A stretch of DNA of 57,426 bases from Steroidobacteraceae bacterium (GCA_019187495.1 JABAQN010000002.1:1-57426), one strand, 5' to 3'. Numbered from the stretch's first letter, positions 27,463 to 36,696 are shown. The notes: generated from the sequence alone by a model not told the origin. Numbers and translations: made by a program.

Positions 27463-28212
27463 GTGACGACGCGCCTCATCCAGTTCACCGATCCGCATCT
27501 CTATGGCGACGCGGCAGCGACGCTGCGGGGCATCGCGACCTTGCCGGCGCTCGAGCGGGTGATCGCGCACGCGCGGGCACGCTACCCGGATCCATCGGCC
27601 TACCTCGTCACCGGCGATCTCGTGCAGGACGATCCCGGCGGCTACGCGGCCTTGCGCCGCCTGCTTGCCGCGCTCGATCGGCCGGTCCACTGCATTCCGG
27701 GCAACCACGACCTGATCGCGGAAATGCGCGCGGCGCTCGCCGGCCCGCCATTCGTGCTCGGCGGGCATTTCGACAGCGGCGCGTGGCGAATCGTGATGCT
27801 CGACAGTTCGGTGCCGGGCACGGCGAGCGGCACGCTCGCACCCGCGGCCCTCGCGCAACTCGACCACGCGCTTGGCACGGCGGGCACGCGGCCGGCGCTC
27901 GTGTGCCTGCACCATCATCCCGTCGACATGGGCAGCCGGTGGCTCGACCAGGTGGGCCTCGTCAACCGCGACGATTTCCTCGCCGTCATCGACCATCATC
28001 CGAACGTGCGTGCGGTGCTCTGGGGTCACGTCCACCAGGAGTTCGACGGCGTGCGACACGGCGTGCGGCTGCTCGCGACGCCTTCCACCTGCGCACAGTT
28101 CCTGCCCGGCGCGGACGACTTCGCGGTCGACCCGAAGCCTCCGGCCTATCGTGTCGTCGAGTTGCACGACGACGGGCGACTCGAGACCCGGGTCGAGTGG
28201 GTCATCCCGTGA
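27463..28212 (+). CDS. cpdA: 3',5'-cyclic-nucleotide phosphodiesterase, CpdA type
   Basis: The 249-residue metallophosphoesterase shows the full dimetal set: FTDPHLYGD, VTGDLVQDD, PGNHD, CLHHHPVDMGS and WGHVHQEFDG. This is the CpdA/Icc class that hydrolyses cAMP and so tunes CRP signalling; some members act on other cyclic nucleotides. GTG at 27463 gives the family N-terminus. The stop overlaps the GTG start of the TraB-family gene (GTGA). Confidence 0.87.
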   Translation: MTTRLIQFTDPHLYGDAAATLRGIATLPALERVIAHARARYPDPSAYLVTGDLVQDDPGGYAALRRLLAALDRPVHCIPGNHDLIAEMRAALAGPPFVLGGHFDSGAWRIVMLDSSVPGTASGTLAPAALAQLDHALGTAGTRPALVCLHHHPVDMGSRWLDQVGLVNRDDFLAVIDHHPNVRAVLWGHVHQEFDGVRHGVRLLATPSTCAQFLPGADDFAVDPKPPAYRVVELHDDGRLETRVEWVIP

Positions 28213-29108
28213 GGCGTGTCCGCTGCGCCCGCGCGCTGCTGCTGTGCGCGCTGGCCTGCGGCACTGCGCGGGCCGATGGCGCCGGGCCGGTCTGGACACT
28301 GCACCGGCCGGGCCACGGCACCGTGTACGTGGCGGGCTCGGTCCATGTGCTCGATGTCGCGCGCAGCGCACTCCCTTCGGGATTCGAGACCGCCTGGCGT
28401 GAGGCCGAGCAGGTCGTCATGGAAATCGACATGGACGACCTCGACCCCGGAGTCGCCGCCACCTTCGTTGCAACGCACGGGCGCTTCACGGACGGTGAAA
28501 CCTTGCGATCGCTCCTCGGCCCGGAGCGCTTTGCGCGCCTCGATGGCGCGACGCGCGCACTCGGCCTGCCGCTCGACAGTGTCGCGCCGCTCGAGCCCTG
28601 GGCGGTCGCGCTCGCGCTCACGCAGCTGCAACTCCTGAAGCTGGGCCTCGATCCGAACCATGGTGTCGAACAGCAGCTGACGGCCTGGGCGCGGCGCGAC
28701 GGCAAGCCACTCACCGGACTCGAGACAGTCGAGGACCAGCTCGGCGCGCTCGACGGCCTTTCGTATCCGGACCAGGCCCGTTTCCTCGAGCTCACGGTGG
28801 ACGAAGGGGACACGATGGCGGGCGAACTCGACCGCCTCTTGCGCGCGTGGCGTGACGCGGACACTGCAACCCTCGAGCGGCTGCTGCTCGATGAGTTCGC
28901 GAGGATGCCGACGCTCTACGGCCCGCTCGTCACGGACCGCAACCACCGCTGGCTGCCGCAGATCGAGGCGCTCACCGCGCGCGACGACGACACGCTCGTC
29001 GTGGTCGGTGCGCTGCATCTCGTCGGGCCCGAGGGACTGCTCGCGCTGCTTCGAAAGCGCGGCTTCACGCCCGAGCTGCTCGGCGAGGCAATCCTCACGC
29101 CGCAGTGA
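28209..29108 (+). CDS. TraB/GumN family protein, exported
   Basis: The predicted 299-residue protein begins with a signal peptide (RRVRCARALLLCALACGTARA). The mature part carries the family pattern: YVAGSVHVLDVARSALP at the beginning, GLETVEDQLGAL in the middle, RNHRWLPQIEAL and VVVGALHLVGPEGLLALLRKRGF at the end. TraB/GumN proteins share a Tiki-like metalloprotease fold, and bacterial functions are mostly unknown. The GTG start overlaps the cpdA stop by 4 bases, so the two are coupled. Confidence 0.87.
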   Translation: MRRVRCARALLLCALACGTARADGAGPVWTLHRPGHGTVYVAGSVHVLDVARSALPSGFETAWREAEQVVMEIDMDDLDPGVAATFVATHGRFTDGETLRSLLGPERFARLDGATRALGLPLDSVAPLEPWAVALALTQLQLLKLGLDPNHGVEQQLTAWARRDGKPLTGLETVEDQLGALDGLSYPDQARFLELTVDEGDTMAGELDRLLRAWRDADTATLERLLLDEFARMPTLYGPLVTDRNHRWLPQIEALTARDDDTLVVVGALHLVGPEGLLALLRKRGFTPELLGEAILTPQ

Positions 29109-29186
29109 AGCGCTCGCCGGGCACGCGCTTCGGGCGCGGCGGCGCAAGCGAGCGCAGAATCCGCGGCGTTTGTGCACAATGGCGCG

Positions 29187-30074
29187 ATGCGGACACTCGG
29201 CTGGTTCCTCGGATTGTTCGCCGCGGGGCTCGCGGCCATCGCGGTCTTCACCTATCCGGCTTGGCGGCTCGTCTCGTCTTTCCTCGATGTGCCCTTCCAT
29301 CGCGTCGGCAACCGCATCGGCATGCTCGCGCTCCTGGTCGGTTTCATCCTCGTCGCGCGCCGCCTCGGGCTCGCCGACCGCGCGAGCCTCGGTTACACGC
29401 TTGCGCGCGGCGCGTTCGTCCGGGAAGCCGCTCTCGGCATCATCCTCGGCGCCGCCACGATGCTGCCCATCATCGCGCTGCTCGTCGCACTCGGCCTGCG
29501 CAGCCTCGAATCCCCGCCGCCCGGCGCCGCGATTGCAACGATCGCACTCGCCGGCCTCGGCAGCGGGCTCGTCGTCGCGCTGATCGAGGAGACATTCCTG
29601 CGCGGCGCGATGTATTCGGGCATCGCGCGCGAATCGGGTGCGCGACTCGCGATCATCGCGACGGCCCTGATCTACGCCGCCACGCATTTCATCGGCCGCT
29701 ACAGGATCGCCGCCGCCGAGGTCGACGGCCTGAGCGGTGTCACGATGCTCGGCGGCGCCTTGCGCGCGTTCGTCCATCCGCTCGGGATCCTCGATGCGTT
29801 TCTGTGCCTCACCGGCGTCGGTGTCGTGCTCGGCCTCGTCCGGCGCGCGACGGGCGGCATCGCCGCCTGCATCGGGCTGCACGCCGGCTGGGTCGCCGTG
29901 ATCGCGGTGGCCCGCGAAATCACGACGCGGCACGCCGGCACGCGCTGGGACGCACTCGTCTCGGGTTACGACGGCGTGATCGGCTGGCTGGTGCTCGCGT
30001 GGATCCCGCTGATCGGCTGGGCGCTGGTGCGCTTCTACCGGCGTCGCGCCCTCACCCTGCGCCGCGACGGATGA
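29187..30074 (+). CDS. CPBP-family intramembrane protease
   Basis: The 295-residue membrane protein has about seven hydrophobic helices and the CPBP (Abi/CAAX prenyl protease 2-like) motifs: EETFLRGAMYSG with Glu134 and Glu135, HFIGRY with His167, and CIGLHAGWV. Eukaryotic and archaeal relatives cleave prenylated proteins; bacterial members often process peptides or give self-immunity to bacteriocins. Nothing nearby shows the substrate. The ATG at 29187 was preferred to an upstream GTG. Its end overlaps the converging LON-domain remnant by 23 bases. Confidence 0.87.
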   Translation: MRTLGWFLGLFAAGLAAIAVFTYPAWRLVSSFLDVPFHRVGNRIGMLALLVGFILVARRLGLADRASLGYTLARGAFVREAALGIILGAATMLPIIALLVALGLRSLESPPPGAAIATIALAGLGSGLVVALIEETFLRGAMYSGIARESGARLAIIATALIYAATHFIGRYRIAAAEVDGLSGVTMLGGALRAFVHPLGILDAFLCLTGVGVVLGLVRRATGGIAACIGLHAGWVAVIAVAREITTRHAGTRWDALVSGYDGVIGWLVLAWIPLIGWALVRFYRRRALTLRRDG

Positions 30075-30517
30075 GCGGCGCGAGGCGCGTGAGACGCGCG
30101 AGCGGGTCGAGTTCGAGGCAGGCCTGCTTGTCGGAGAGACTGATCGGCAGGGTCTCGGCGATACGCGCGCCGACCCAGGCCGCATCGTCGTAGTGTCGCG
30201 GGATCGAAGCATAGAGATCGCCGAACTGCGGCAGCACGTTCCGCAGCCAGTCGGCGAGGTGCCGGTACGCCCCGGGCAAGGCCACCCAGGGCTCGTCCGC
30301 CAGCCATTCGACTTCCCCGAGGTTCAGCCCGTCGACAGCGCGAACGCGACGCTGCAGCCGGAACCGCCGCTCGCCCCGGCAGGTGATGCCGAGCAGTCCG
30401 TCCGCAAGGCTGGAGAAATCGACGATCCTCGCGCTCGTGCCGACCGCCGCCGTCTGATGCACTTCGCCCGCCTCGTCGCCCGAGCGGAAACAGCGGCAAT
30501 TCCGCGGTCGCGCCCAT
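30052..30517 (-). pseudogene. LON-substrate-binding-domain protein with internal deletion
   Basis: A start at 30517 gives the usual N-terminus MGATAELPLFPLG, but the frame then fails. The rest of the domain continues in another frame as RSGDEAGEVHQTAAVGTSARIVDF, DGLLGITCRGERRF and onward to the C-terminus. About 30 residues that normally follow PLFPLG (the LFPGG...LPLRIFEPRY part) are missing. The join falls on a short CGCTCGG sequence, as expected for a deletion between short repeats. The C-terminal part from 30462 could still be translated. It sits downstream of ubiX. Confidence 0.72.
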
Positions 30518-30519
30518 GG

Positions 30520-31137
30520 TCAGCGCGGGTCGCACCCCCAGCGCGGGACCATCGATTGCGCGATGCCGAGCTGATCGAGGATCCGCGCCACGACGAAATC
30601 GACCATGTCCGCGACGCCCGCCGGCCGGTGGTAGAAGCCGGGATTGGCCGGCAGGATCACGACACCGAGTCGCGCGAGCTTCAGCATGTTCTCGAGGTGG
30701 ATCGCCGAAAACGGGGTCTCGCGCGGCACGAGCACGAGCTTGCCCTGTTCCTTCAGGAGGACATCCGCCGCACGCTCGGTGAGGGTGGAACTCGCCCCGC
30801 AGGCGATGGCGGAAAGGGTCGCCATGCTGCAGGGCACGACCACCATGGCGCGCGGCGCGCCGGACCCGCTCGCGAGCGGCGAAGTCCATTCCTCCTCGCC
30901 ATAAACCCGCAGCTGCCCGGGCTGCGCGCGACAGCGATCGGCGAAGAAGCGGGTCGCCTCCGCGGCGCGCGCCGGCACCGCGCAATCGGCTTCCGACGCG
31001 AGCACCACCCGCGCCGTGCGCGTCAGCGTGACATGCAAGGTACAGCCGGCCGCCGCGAGGCACTCGAGCAGCCGCAGGCCATATTGGGCGCCGGACGCGC
31101 CCGTGAACGCCACGGCGACGGGACCGCCCGACGTCAT
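30520..31137 (-). CDS. ubiX: Flavin prenyltransferase UbiX
   Basis: The 205-residue protein attaches a dimethylallyl group to FMN, making the prenyl-FMN cofactor for UbiD decarboxylases of ubiquinone synthesis. Motifs are VAFTGASGAQYGLRLLECL, VVVPCSMATLSAIACGASSTLTERAADVLLKE (within the normal region), LVPRETPFSAIHLENML and ILPANPGFYHRP. Its ATG overlaps the mpl stop (ATGA), so it is coupled to mpl. No ubiD is in the window. Confidence 0.95.
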   Translation of the reverse strand: MTSGGPVAVAFTGASGAQYGLRLLECLAAAGCTLHVTLTRTARVVLASEADCAVPARAAEATRFFADRCRAQPGQLRVYGEEEWTSPLASGSGAPRAMVVVPCSMATLSAIACGASSTLTERAADVLLKEQGKLVLVPRETPFSAIHLENMLKLARLGVVILPANPGFYHRPAGVADMVDFVVARILDQLGIAQSMVPRWGCDPR

Positions 31138-32516
31138 CGGGCGCCGCCCCCGGTGCGGGCCGCGAGGCCGGCGAGCACCTTGTCGTGCAGCCCGCCAAAG
31201 CCGCCGTTGCTCATGATCAGCACCTGGTCGCCGCGTTGCAGTCGCGGCACGAGTTCGTGCGCGAGCGAGTCCACGGTCGCCGTGAAATGCACGCGCGCGC
31301 CGAGCGGCGCGAGCGCGCCGGCCGCATCCCAGCCAAGATCGCCCGGCGCGTGCAGCCAGATCTCGTCCGCACCGGCGAGCGATGCGGCGAGCGTATCGCG
31401 ATGCACGCCCATCTTCATCGTGTTCGAACGGGGTTCGAGCACCGCGACGATACGCGCCGCGCCCGACCGCCGGCGCAGCCCGTCGATCGTGGTCGCGATC
31501 GCGGTCGGATGGTGCGCGAAATCGTCGTAGACGCGTACGCCGCCCACCTCGCCGAGCAGCTCCATGCGCCGCTTGATCCCGCGGAACCCGCGAAGCGCGT
31601 CGGCGGCGACCGGCACGGGCACTCCCGCATGGCGGGCCGCGGCGATCGCCGCGAGCGCATTGGCGACATTGTGCGCGCCGAACTGCGACCACTCGACCGT
31701 CGCGAGCGCAGTGCCGTGCTCCAGCACCTCGAAACGCGAATAATCGTCACCGCCGGTCGGGCGGGCACTCCAGTGCGCACCCGGACCGCTGCCGAATCGT
31801 TCGCACGGCGTCCAGCAACCCATCGCGAGCATCGCCTCGATGTTCGGGTCGGCGCCATTGGCGACGATGCGGCCCGTGCCCGGCACCATGCGCACGAGGT
31901 GGTGGAACTGGCGCTGGATCGAGCCGAGGTCCGGGTAGATGTCGGCGTGGTCGAACTCGAGGTTGTTGAGGACGAGCGTGCGCGGCCGGTAATGGACGAA
32001 CTTGGCGCGCTTGTCGAAGAACGCGGTGTCGTACTCGTCCGCCTCGATCACGAAGAATGGCGTCGAGCCGAGCCGCGCGCTCACCTCGAAATTGCCGGGC
32101 ATGCCGCCGATCAGGAAGCCCGGCGCGAGCCCGGCGTACTCGAGGATCCACGCGAGCATGCTCGATGTGGTCGTCTTGCCGTGCGTGCCCGCCACCGCGA
32201 GCACCCATCGATCGGCGAGCACCGCGCGCTCGAGCCACTCGGGCCCCGACTCATAGCGCAGCCCGCGGTCGAGCACCGCCTCGATCACCGGCACGCCGCG
32301 CGACATCACGTTGCCGATCACCACCACGTCGGGCCGTGGCTCGAGTTGCGCGGCATCGTAACCCTGCACCACATCGATCCCGAGCGCGGCGAGCTGCGTG
32401 CTCATCGGCGGATAGACGTTGCGGTCGGAGCCCGTGACGCGATGGCCGGCGGACTTCGCGATCGCCGCGATGCCCGCCATGAACGTGCCGCAGATGCCGA
32501 TGATGTGGATGTGCAT
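31134..32516 (-). CDS. mpl: UDP-N-acetylmuramate:L-Ala-gamma-D-Glu-meso-DAP ligase
   Basis: The 460-residue Mur-ligase homologue recycles cell-wall tripeptide onto UDP-MurNAc. It begins MHIHIIGICGTFMAGIAAIA and carries the ATP loop VAGTHGKTTTSSML, the KFVHYRPRTLVLNNLEFDHADIY region (key part NNLEFDHADI), NVANALAAIAAARHAG and YDDFAHHPTAI. These separate Mpl from MurC. Its start lies 1 base from the stop of the preceding membrane protein gene, and ubiX follows with an overlap. Confidence 0.96.
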   Translation of the reverse strand: MHIHIIGICGTFMAGIAAIAKSAGHRVTGSDRNVYPPMSTQLAALGIDVVQGYDAAQLEPRPDVVVIGNVMSRGVPVIEAVLDRGLRYESGPEWLERAVLADRWVLAVAGTHGKTTTSSMLAWILEYAGLAPGFLIGGMPGNFEVSARLGSTPFFVIEADEYDTAFFDKRAKFVHYRPRTLVLNNLEFDHADIYPDLGSIQRQFHHLVRMVPGTGRIVANGADPNIEAMLAMGCWTPCERFGSGPGAHWSARPTGGDDYSRFEVLEHGTALATVEWSQFGAHNVANALAAIAAARHAGVPVPVAADALRGFRGIKRRMELLGEVGGVRVYDDFAHHPTAIATTIDGLRRRSGAARIVAVLEPRSNTMKMGVHRDTLAASLAGADEIWLHAPGDLGWDAAGALAPLGARVHFTATVDSLAHELVPRLQRGDQVLIMSNGGFGGLHDKVLAGLAARTGGGAR

Positions 32517-32517
32517 G

Positions 32518-33042
32518 TCAGGACGCCGCCGGAGGGGGAAAGAGGCCGAGCAGCAGCAGCTGGCCGGCGATGGTCTGCAGGATCGCGAGCCCCACGCAGG
32601 CCGCCATCGTGAGCCCGAGCGCCGAGCGCAGGATGCGCGCATTCGCCACGAGCACCCAGGCGAGCATGCCGAGCCCGGCGATGGCGACGGGGAGCAGCCA
32701 GACCTCGTTGTCCTGGAAACGGCCGGCGAGCCACGCGGTCGCGATCCACGCGGGCGCGAGCACGGTCTGGTAGCCGAACACGGCCGTGGTCGTCTGCAGG
32801 AAGCGCTCGGGCCTGGCGAACACGCGCATCAGCACGACGTACCACGCGAGCGTGAAGCCGACATCGACGAGGAGGTGCAGGTGCCACGGGCCCGCGAACG
32901 GCGGCAGCAGCAGGCTGACGAAGAAGCTGACGAGGAAGTACGCGACGACCACGCTCGCGAGCAGCAGCGCCGAGGCGGGCACGTCCTCCGGGCCACGGCG
33001 CAGGAGCGCGATGTCGGCGAACAGACGCACGAGGCTCAGCAT
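32518..33042 (-). CDS. Small polytopic membrane protein, function unknown
   Basis: The predicted 174-residue protein has about four or five hydrophobic helices after a short cytoplasmic N-terminus (MLSLVRLFADIALLRRGPED). Helices lie roughly at residues 26-48, 53-75, 80-103, 112-132 and 145-167. I do not recognise a defined family, although the pattern recalls Yip1-like proteins. It is the first gene of a tightly packed minus-strand set with mpl and ubiX. The start at 33042 was chosen because the upstream extension is not hydrophobic and overlaps the rnd promoter region. Confidence 0.75.
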   Translation of the reverse strand: MLSLVRLFADIALLRRGPEDVPASALLLASVVVAYFLVSFFVSLLLPPFAGPWHLHLLVDVGFTLAWYVVLMRVFARPERFLQTTTAVFGYQTVLAPAWIATAWLAGRFQDNEVWLLPVAIAGLGMLAWVLVANARILRSALGLTMAACVGLAILQTIAGQLLLLGLFPPPAAS

Positions 33043-33078
33043 GCCATGCGCTGCTTTCGGGCTCGTTGTTCGGCTCGC

Positions 33079-33084
33079 ATAATG
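33079..33084 (+). promoter_or_regulatory. Possible -10 element for rnd
   Basis: CATAAT lies 38 bases before the rnd ATG, with TTTCGG 18 bases upstream as a weak -35. It sits in the short gap between the divergent membrane-protein gene and rnd. Confidence 0.35.
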
Positions 33085-33122
33085 CCGCACCGATTGTACG
33101 GGAGTCTTTGGAACCGTTCTGC

Positions 33123-34241
33123 ATGACGACAACCACCGCGCTCATCACCGGGGCGGGCGCCCTGGCCGAACTCGGCGCCGAATTGACGGCCGCCCCCGCC
33201 ATCGGGCTCGACACCGAATTCATGCGCGAGCGCACCTATCGCGCGGAACTGTGCCTCCTGCAGGTTGCGAGCGCGGGCCGCGCCGCCTGCGTCGACCCGC
33301 TCGCGCTCGAGTCGCTCGCGCCGCTCGCGGCGGCGCTCGGCCCGGGCGGCCCCGTGAAAGTGCTGCACGCCGCGCGCCAGGACCTCGAAGTGCTCTCGGC
33401 AGCGATCGGGCGCGTCGAGCCGGTCTTCGATACGCAGGTGGCCGCGGCGCTCGCCGGCTTCGCCTCGCAGGTCGGTTATGCCGATCTCGTGCGCCAGCTG
33501 CTCGGCCACGACCTGCCGAAGGCGCACACGCGCACCGACTGGTCACGACGCCCGTTGTCGCCCGATCAGCTCGAATATGCCCTCGATGACGTGTGCCACT
33601 TGCTGGCGCTGCGTGATTGCCTGCTCGAGAGGCTCGACCGGCAAGGCCGCCTCGCGTGGCTCGACGAGGAACTGCAGGCGATCGCCGACCCGCAGGATTT
33701 CATCGTGGACCCGGAGCGGGCCTGGCAACGGCTCAAGGGCGTGCACGCGCTCGATGCCGGACGCCAGCGGCTCGCGAAGGCGCTCGCGGCCTGGCGTGAA
33801 CGACGCGCGATCGAGCGCAACCGGCCGCGCGGCTGGATCCTCGACGATGCCGCGCTCAAGGAAATCGTCGCGGAGGTGCCGCGCGATCCCGCCGCACTCG
33901 CGGCCACCGCGGGCCTGCCCGCGGGCGTCGCGCAGCATTCCGGCGCCGAATTGCTGGCACTCGTCCAGGGTGCCGACGTGCCCGATCCGCCACCGCCGCT
34001 GCCACGGCGCGGGCGTCCCGATGCGGCGCTGACGAACGCCGTCAAGCGGCTCGCGGAAGTGACCCGGCAGGCGGCTGCGGAGACGGGAATCGGTGCCGAA
34101 GTGCTGGCGCCGCGGCGCGAGCTCGAACGGCTCGCTGCGGGGGATCACACGATCGCGGCGCTGCGCGGCTGGCGGCTTGGCGTCGTGGGTGAGCGCCTGC
34201 TCGACAGCCTGCAGTCAGGCGCCGGAACCTCTCAGCCCTGA
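33123..34241 (+). CDS. rnd: Ribonuclease D
   Basis: The 372-residue 3'-5' exonuclease trims tRNA and other RNA ends. The DEDD catalytic set is visible: GLDTEFMRERT, HAARQDLEVL, FDTQVAAALAGF and YALDDVCHL. HRDC domains follow (about residues 205-285 and 290-370). The ATG at 33123 was chosen from the conserved start of the exonuclease domain. Its 3' end overlaps the converging adk gene by 10 bases. Confidence 0.94.
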   Translation: MTTTTALITGAGALAELGAELTAAPAIGLDTEFMRERTYRAELCLLQVASAGRAACVDPLALESLAPLAAALGPGGPVKVLHAARQDLEVLSAAIGRVEPVFDTQVAAALAGFASQVGYADLVRQLLGHDLPKAHTRTDWSRRPLSPDQLEYALDDVCHLLALRDCLLERLDRQGRLAWLDEELQAIADPQDFIVDPERAWQRLKGVHALDAGRQRLAKALAAWRERRAIERNRPRGWILDDAALKEIVAEVPRDPAALAATAGLPAGVAQHSGAELLALVQGADVPDPPPPLPRRGRPDAALTNAVKRLAEVTRQAAAETGIGAEVLAPRRELERLAAGDHTIAALRGWRLGVVGERLLDSLQSGAGTSQP

Positions 34242-34909
34242 GTTTCTTCGACGCGCATGCCCTCGCCGCTCCGTTCCGCGAGCGCCGCCTCGAGGCGATG
34301 CGTGACCTCTTCCGGATCGGCGTCGGCGTCGATCATGCGCAGGAGCCCCTGCGCGGCGTAGTGGGCCACCAGCGGCTTCGTCTGTTCGTCGTAGACCGCG
34401 AGCCGCTTCGCGACGGTCTCTTCCTTGTCGTCCGGTCGCTGGACGAGATGCGGCGCCTCGCAGCAGCCGCCGGCCGGCGGCGGCGCGGTGTGGATGTTGA
34501 ACACGCGTCCGCAATGGGTGCAGCTGCGCCGGCCCGAGATGCGCCTGACGAGCTTGCCGTAGTCGACGTCCATCAGCACGACCGCCTCGAGCGGCGTGCC
34601 GAGTTCGTCGAGCAGGCGCGTGAGGCCCTCCGCCTGCGCGATCGTGCGCGGGAAGCCGTCGAGGATGAATCCCTTGCGCGCATCGGGTTTCGCGAGTCGC
34701 TCGCGGATGATCCCGAGCATGGTCGCGTCGTCGACGAGCTTGCCCGCGTCCATGATCGCCTTGGCGTGCACGCCGAGCGGCGTGCCGGCCTTGACGGCGG
34801 CGCGCAGCAGGTCGCCGGTCGAGATCTGTGGCACGCCGTGACGTTCGATCAATCGCTGGGATTGCGTGCCCTTGCCGGAGCCGGGCGCGCCAAGTAGAAC
34901 AATGCGCAT
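34232..34909 (-). CDS. adk: Adenylate kinase with Cys-containing LID
   Basis: The 225-residue enzyme equilibrates ATP, AMP and ADP. It shows GAPGSGKGTQ, the AMP-site STGDLLR, LDGFPRTIAQAE and a long LID domain. The LID has Cys130 and Cys133 (CTHC) and Cys149-Cys150, resembling the zinc-binding LID common in Gram-positive adenylate kinases rather than the Cys-free enterobacterial LID. The spacing of the second pair is not the usual CxxC, so zinc binding is uncertain. It diverges from pfp with a 59-base gap. Confidence 0.95.
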   Translation of the reverse strand: MRIVLLGAPGSGKGTQSQRLIERHGVPQISTGDLLRAAVKAGTPLGVHAKAIMDAGKLVDDATMLGIIRERLAKPDARKGFILDGFPRTIAQAEGLTRLLDELGTPLEAVVLMDVDYGKLVRRISGRRSCTHCGRVFNIHTAPPPAGGCCEAPHLVQRPDDKEETVAKRLAVYDEQTKPLVAHYAAQGLLRMIDADADPEEVTHRLEAALAERSGEGMRVEETQG

Positions 34910-34968
34910 GGGCCGCGCACAGTAACCGGCGATCTCCCTGCGGTCAAATGCGTTATTCTTCGGTGAAT

Positions 34969-36240
34969 ATGCCAAAACCTGCGAAGAAGAACGCGCTGTA
35001 TGCGCAGTCGGGCGGGGTCTCCGCGGTCATCAACGCCTCGGCGGCCGGCGTCATCGATGCATGCCGCAGGAACGGCTCGCGCATCGGCCGCCTCTACGCC
35101 GGCCGGGACGGAATCGTCGGGGCGCTCACCGAGGACCTGATCGATGTCTACCGGGAAAGCCCGGCGACGCTGCGGGGCCTGCGGTACACGCCGGCCGGCG
35201 CGTTCGGCTCGGCACGCTTCAAGCTGAGGGGCATCGACAGGAACCGCGCCGAATACGAGCGCCTGATCGAAGTGTTCCGCGCGCACGACATCGGCTATTT
35301 CTTCTACAACGGCGGCAACGATTCGATGGATACGGCGCTGAAGCTGTCGCAGATCGGCAGCCAGCTGGGCTATCCGCTCGTGTGCGTCGGTGTGCCGAAG
35401 ACCGTCGACAACGACCTGCCGCTGACCGACTGCTGCCCCGGCTTCGGCTCGGTCGCGAAATACGTCGCGGTCTCGACCCGCGAGGCGGCCCTCGATGTCG
35501 CCTCGATGGCGCGCACATCGACCAAGGTGTTCGTGCTCGAGGTGATGGGCCGGCATGCGGGCTGGATCGCCGCGGCCGGCGGGCTCGCCGGGCGCGGGCC
35601 GGCCGAGCCGCCGCACGTGATCCTCTTCCCGGAGATCCCGTTCGAGGAGCAGCGGTTCCTCGATCGGGTGAAGCAGTGCGTCACCGACTACGGCTATTGC
35701 GTGATCGTCGTGTCGGAAGGCGCGCACTACGCCGACGGCCGCTTCCTCGCGGATGCCGGCACCAAGGACGCCTTCGGCCACACGCAGCTGGGTGGCGTCG
35801 GCCCGCTGGTCGCGAACATGGTGCGCGAACGGCTCGGCTACAAGTACCACTGGGCCGTGGCGGATTACCTGCAGCGCGCGGCGCGGCACATCGCCTCGAA
35901 GGTCGACGTCGCGCAGGCGTATGCGGTGGGCAAGGCCGCCGTGGAGTTTGCGCTCAAGGGCCAGAACGCGGTGATGCCCGCGATCGTGCGCAAGTCGTCG
36001 AAGCCCTACCGATGGGCCATCGAAGCCGTGCCGCTCGCCGAGGTCGCGAATGTCGAGAAGAAGGTCCCGCGCGAGTTCATCACGCAGGACGGCTTCGGCA
36101 TCACCGATGCGTGCCGGCGCTATCTTGCGCCGCTGATCGCAGGCGAAGACTATCCGCCGTACAAGGACGGCCTGCCGGCGTACGTGCGCATCAAGGGCAT
36201 CGCCGTGAAGCGCAAGCTCGCGACCACATACCAGCTCTAG
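34969..36240 (+). CDS. pfp: Pyrophosphate-dependent 6-phosphofructokinase
   Basis: The 423-residue enzyme phosphorylates fructose 6-phosphate using PPi rather than ATP, in a reversible reaction. The specificity residues are visible: GGNDS carries Asp at the position where ATP-dependent enzymes have Gly, and PKTVDNDL carries the second diagnostic Lys. MGRHAGWIAAAGGLA is also typical. The ATG at 34969 gives the normal N-terminus. It is followed by a MAPEG gene and hppA on the same strand, so PPi producer and consumer genes lie together. Confidence 0.94.
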   Translation: MPKPAKKNALYAQSGGVSAVINASAAGVIDACRRNGSRIGRLYAGRDGIVGALTEDLIDVYRESPATLRGLRYTPAGAFGSARFKLRGIDRNRAEYERLIEVFRAHDIGYFFYNGGNDSMDTALKLSQIGSQLGYPLVCVGVPKTVDNDLPLTDCCPGFGSVAKYVAVSTREAALDVASMARTSTKVFVLEVMGRHAGWIAAAGGLAGRGPAEPPHVILFPEIPFEEQRFLDRVKQCVTDYGYCVIVVSEGAHYADGRFLADAGTKDAFGHTQLGGVGPLVANMVRERLGYKYHWAVADYLQRAARHIASKVDVAQAYAVGKAAVEFALKGQNAVMPAIVRKSSKPYRWAIEAVPLAEVANVEKKVPREFITQDGFGITDACRRYLAPLIAGEDYPPYKDGLPAYVRIKGIAVKRKLATTYQL

Positions 36241-36253
36241 GAAAAGAGGCTCC

Positions 36254-36688
36254 ATGGACGGATCCGGCCTGCTCTCCCCCGCGACCATGCTGCTGCCGAT
36301 GGCGGCTCTCGTCGCAGTCACCGCGATCGTCTGGGTGCGGCTGTATTTCGAGCGCATCGGCGAGATGCGCGAGCGGAAGATCCGCCCGCAGGCCCTCGCC
36401 CGGGCCCATGACCTGCAGCAGCTCCTCACCCGCACCCAGTCCGCGGACAACCTGCGCAACCTCTTCGAGATGCCGGTGCTGTTCTATGCGCTGTGCCTCG
36501 CCGTGGCCGCCACCGGCGCCGCGACACCCTTCCTCGTGGACGGCGCCTGGGCTTTTGTCGTGCTTCGGGCCGTGCACTCGCTGATCCACTGCACCTACAA
36601 CCGGGTCAGGCACCGGTTTGCGGTCTACGTGGCGAGCTCCGCGCTGCTTTTCGCGCTCTGGGCGGCGTTCGTCGCCCGTATGGTATAG
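36254..36688 (+). CDS. MAPEG-family membrane protein
   Basis: The 144-residue protein has four hydrophobic helices and the MAPEG core [20 protein letters not shown] followed by [18 protein letters not shown]. Eukaryotic MAPEG members are glutathione-linked membrane enzymes; bacterial roles are mostly unproven. It sits 13 bases after pfp and ahead of hppA, possibly in the same transcript. Confidence 0.88.
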   Translation: MDGSGLLSPATMLLPMAALVAVTAIVWVRLYFERIGEMRERKIRPQALARAHDLQQLLTRTQSADNLRNLFEMPVLFYALCLAVAATGAATPFLVDGAWAFVVLRAVHSLIHCTYNRVRHRFAVYVASSALLFALWAAFVARMV

Positions 36689-36689
36689 T
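36684..36689 (+). promoter_or_regulatory. Extended -10 element for hppA
   Basis: TGG-TATAGT (TATAGT at 36684-36689, TG at 36681-36682) overlaps the MAPEG stop codon and lies 75 bases before hppA. It could give hppA its own transcript with a structured leader. No clear -35 is seen. Confidence 0.4.
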
Positions 36690-36696
36690 TCGCGGC

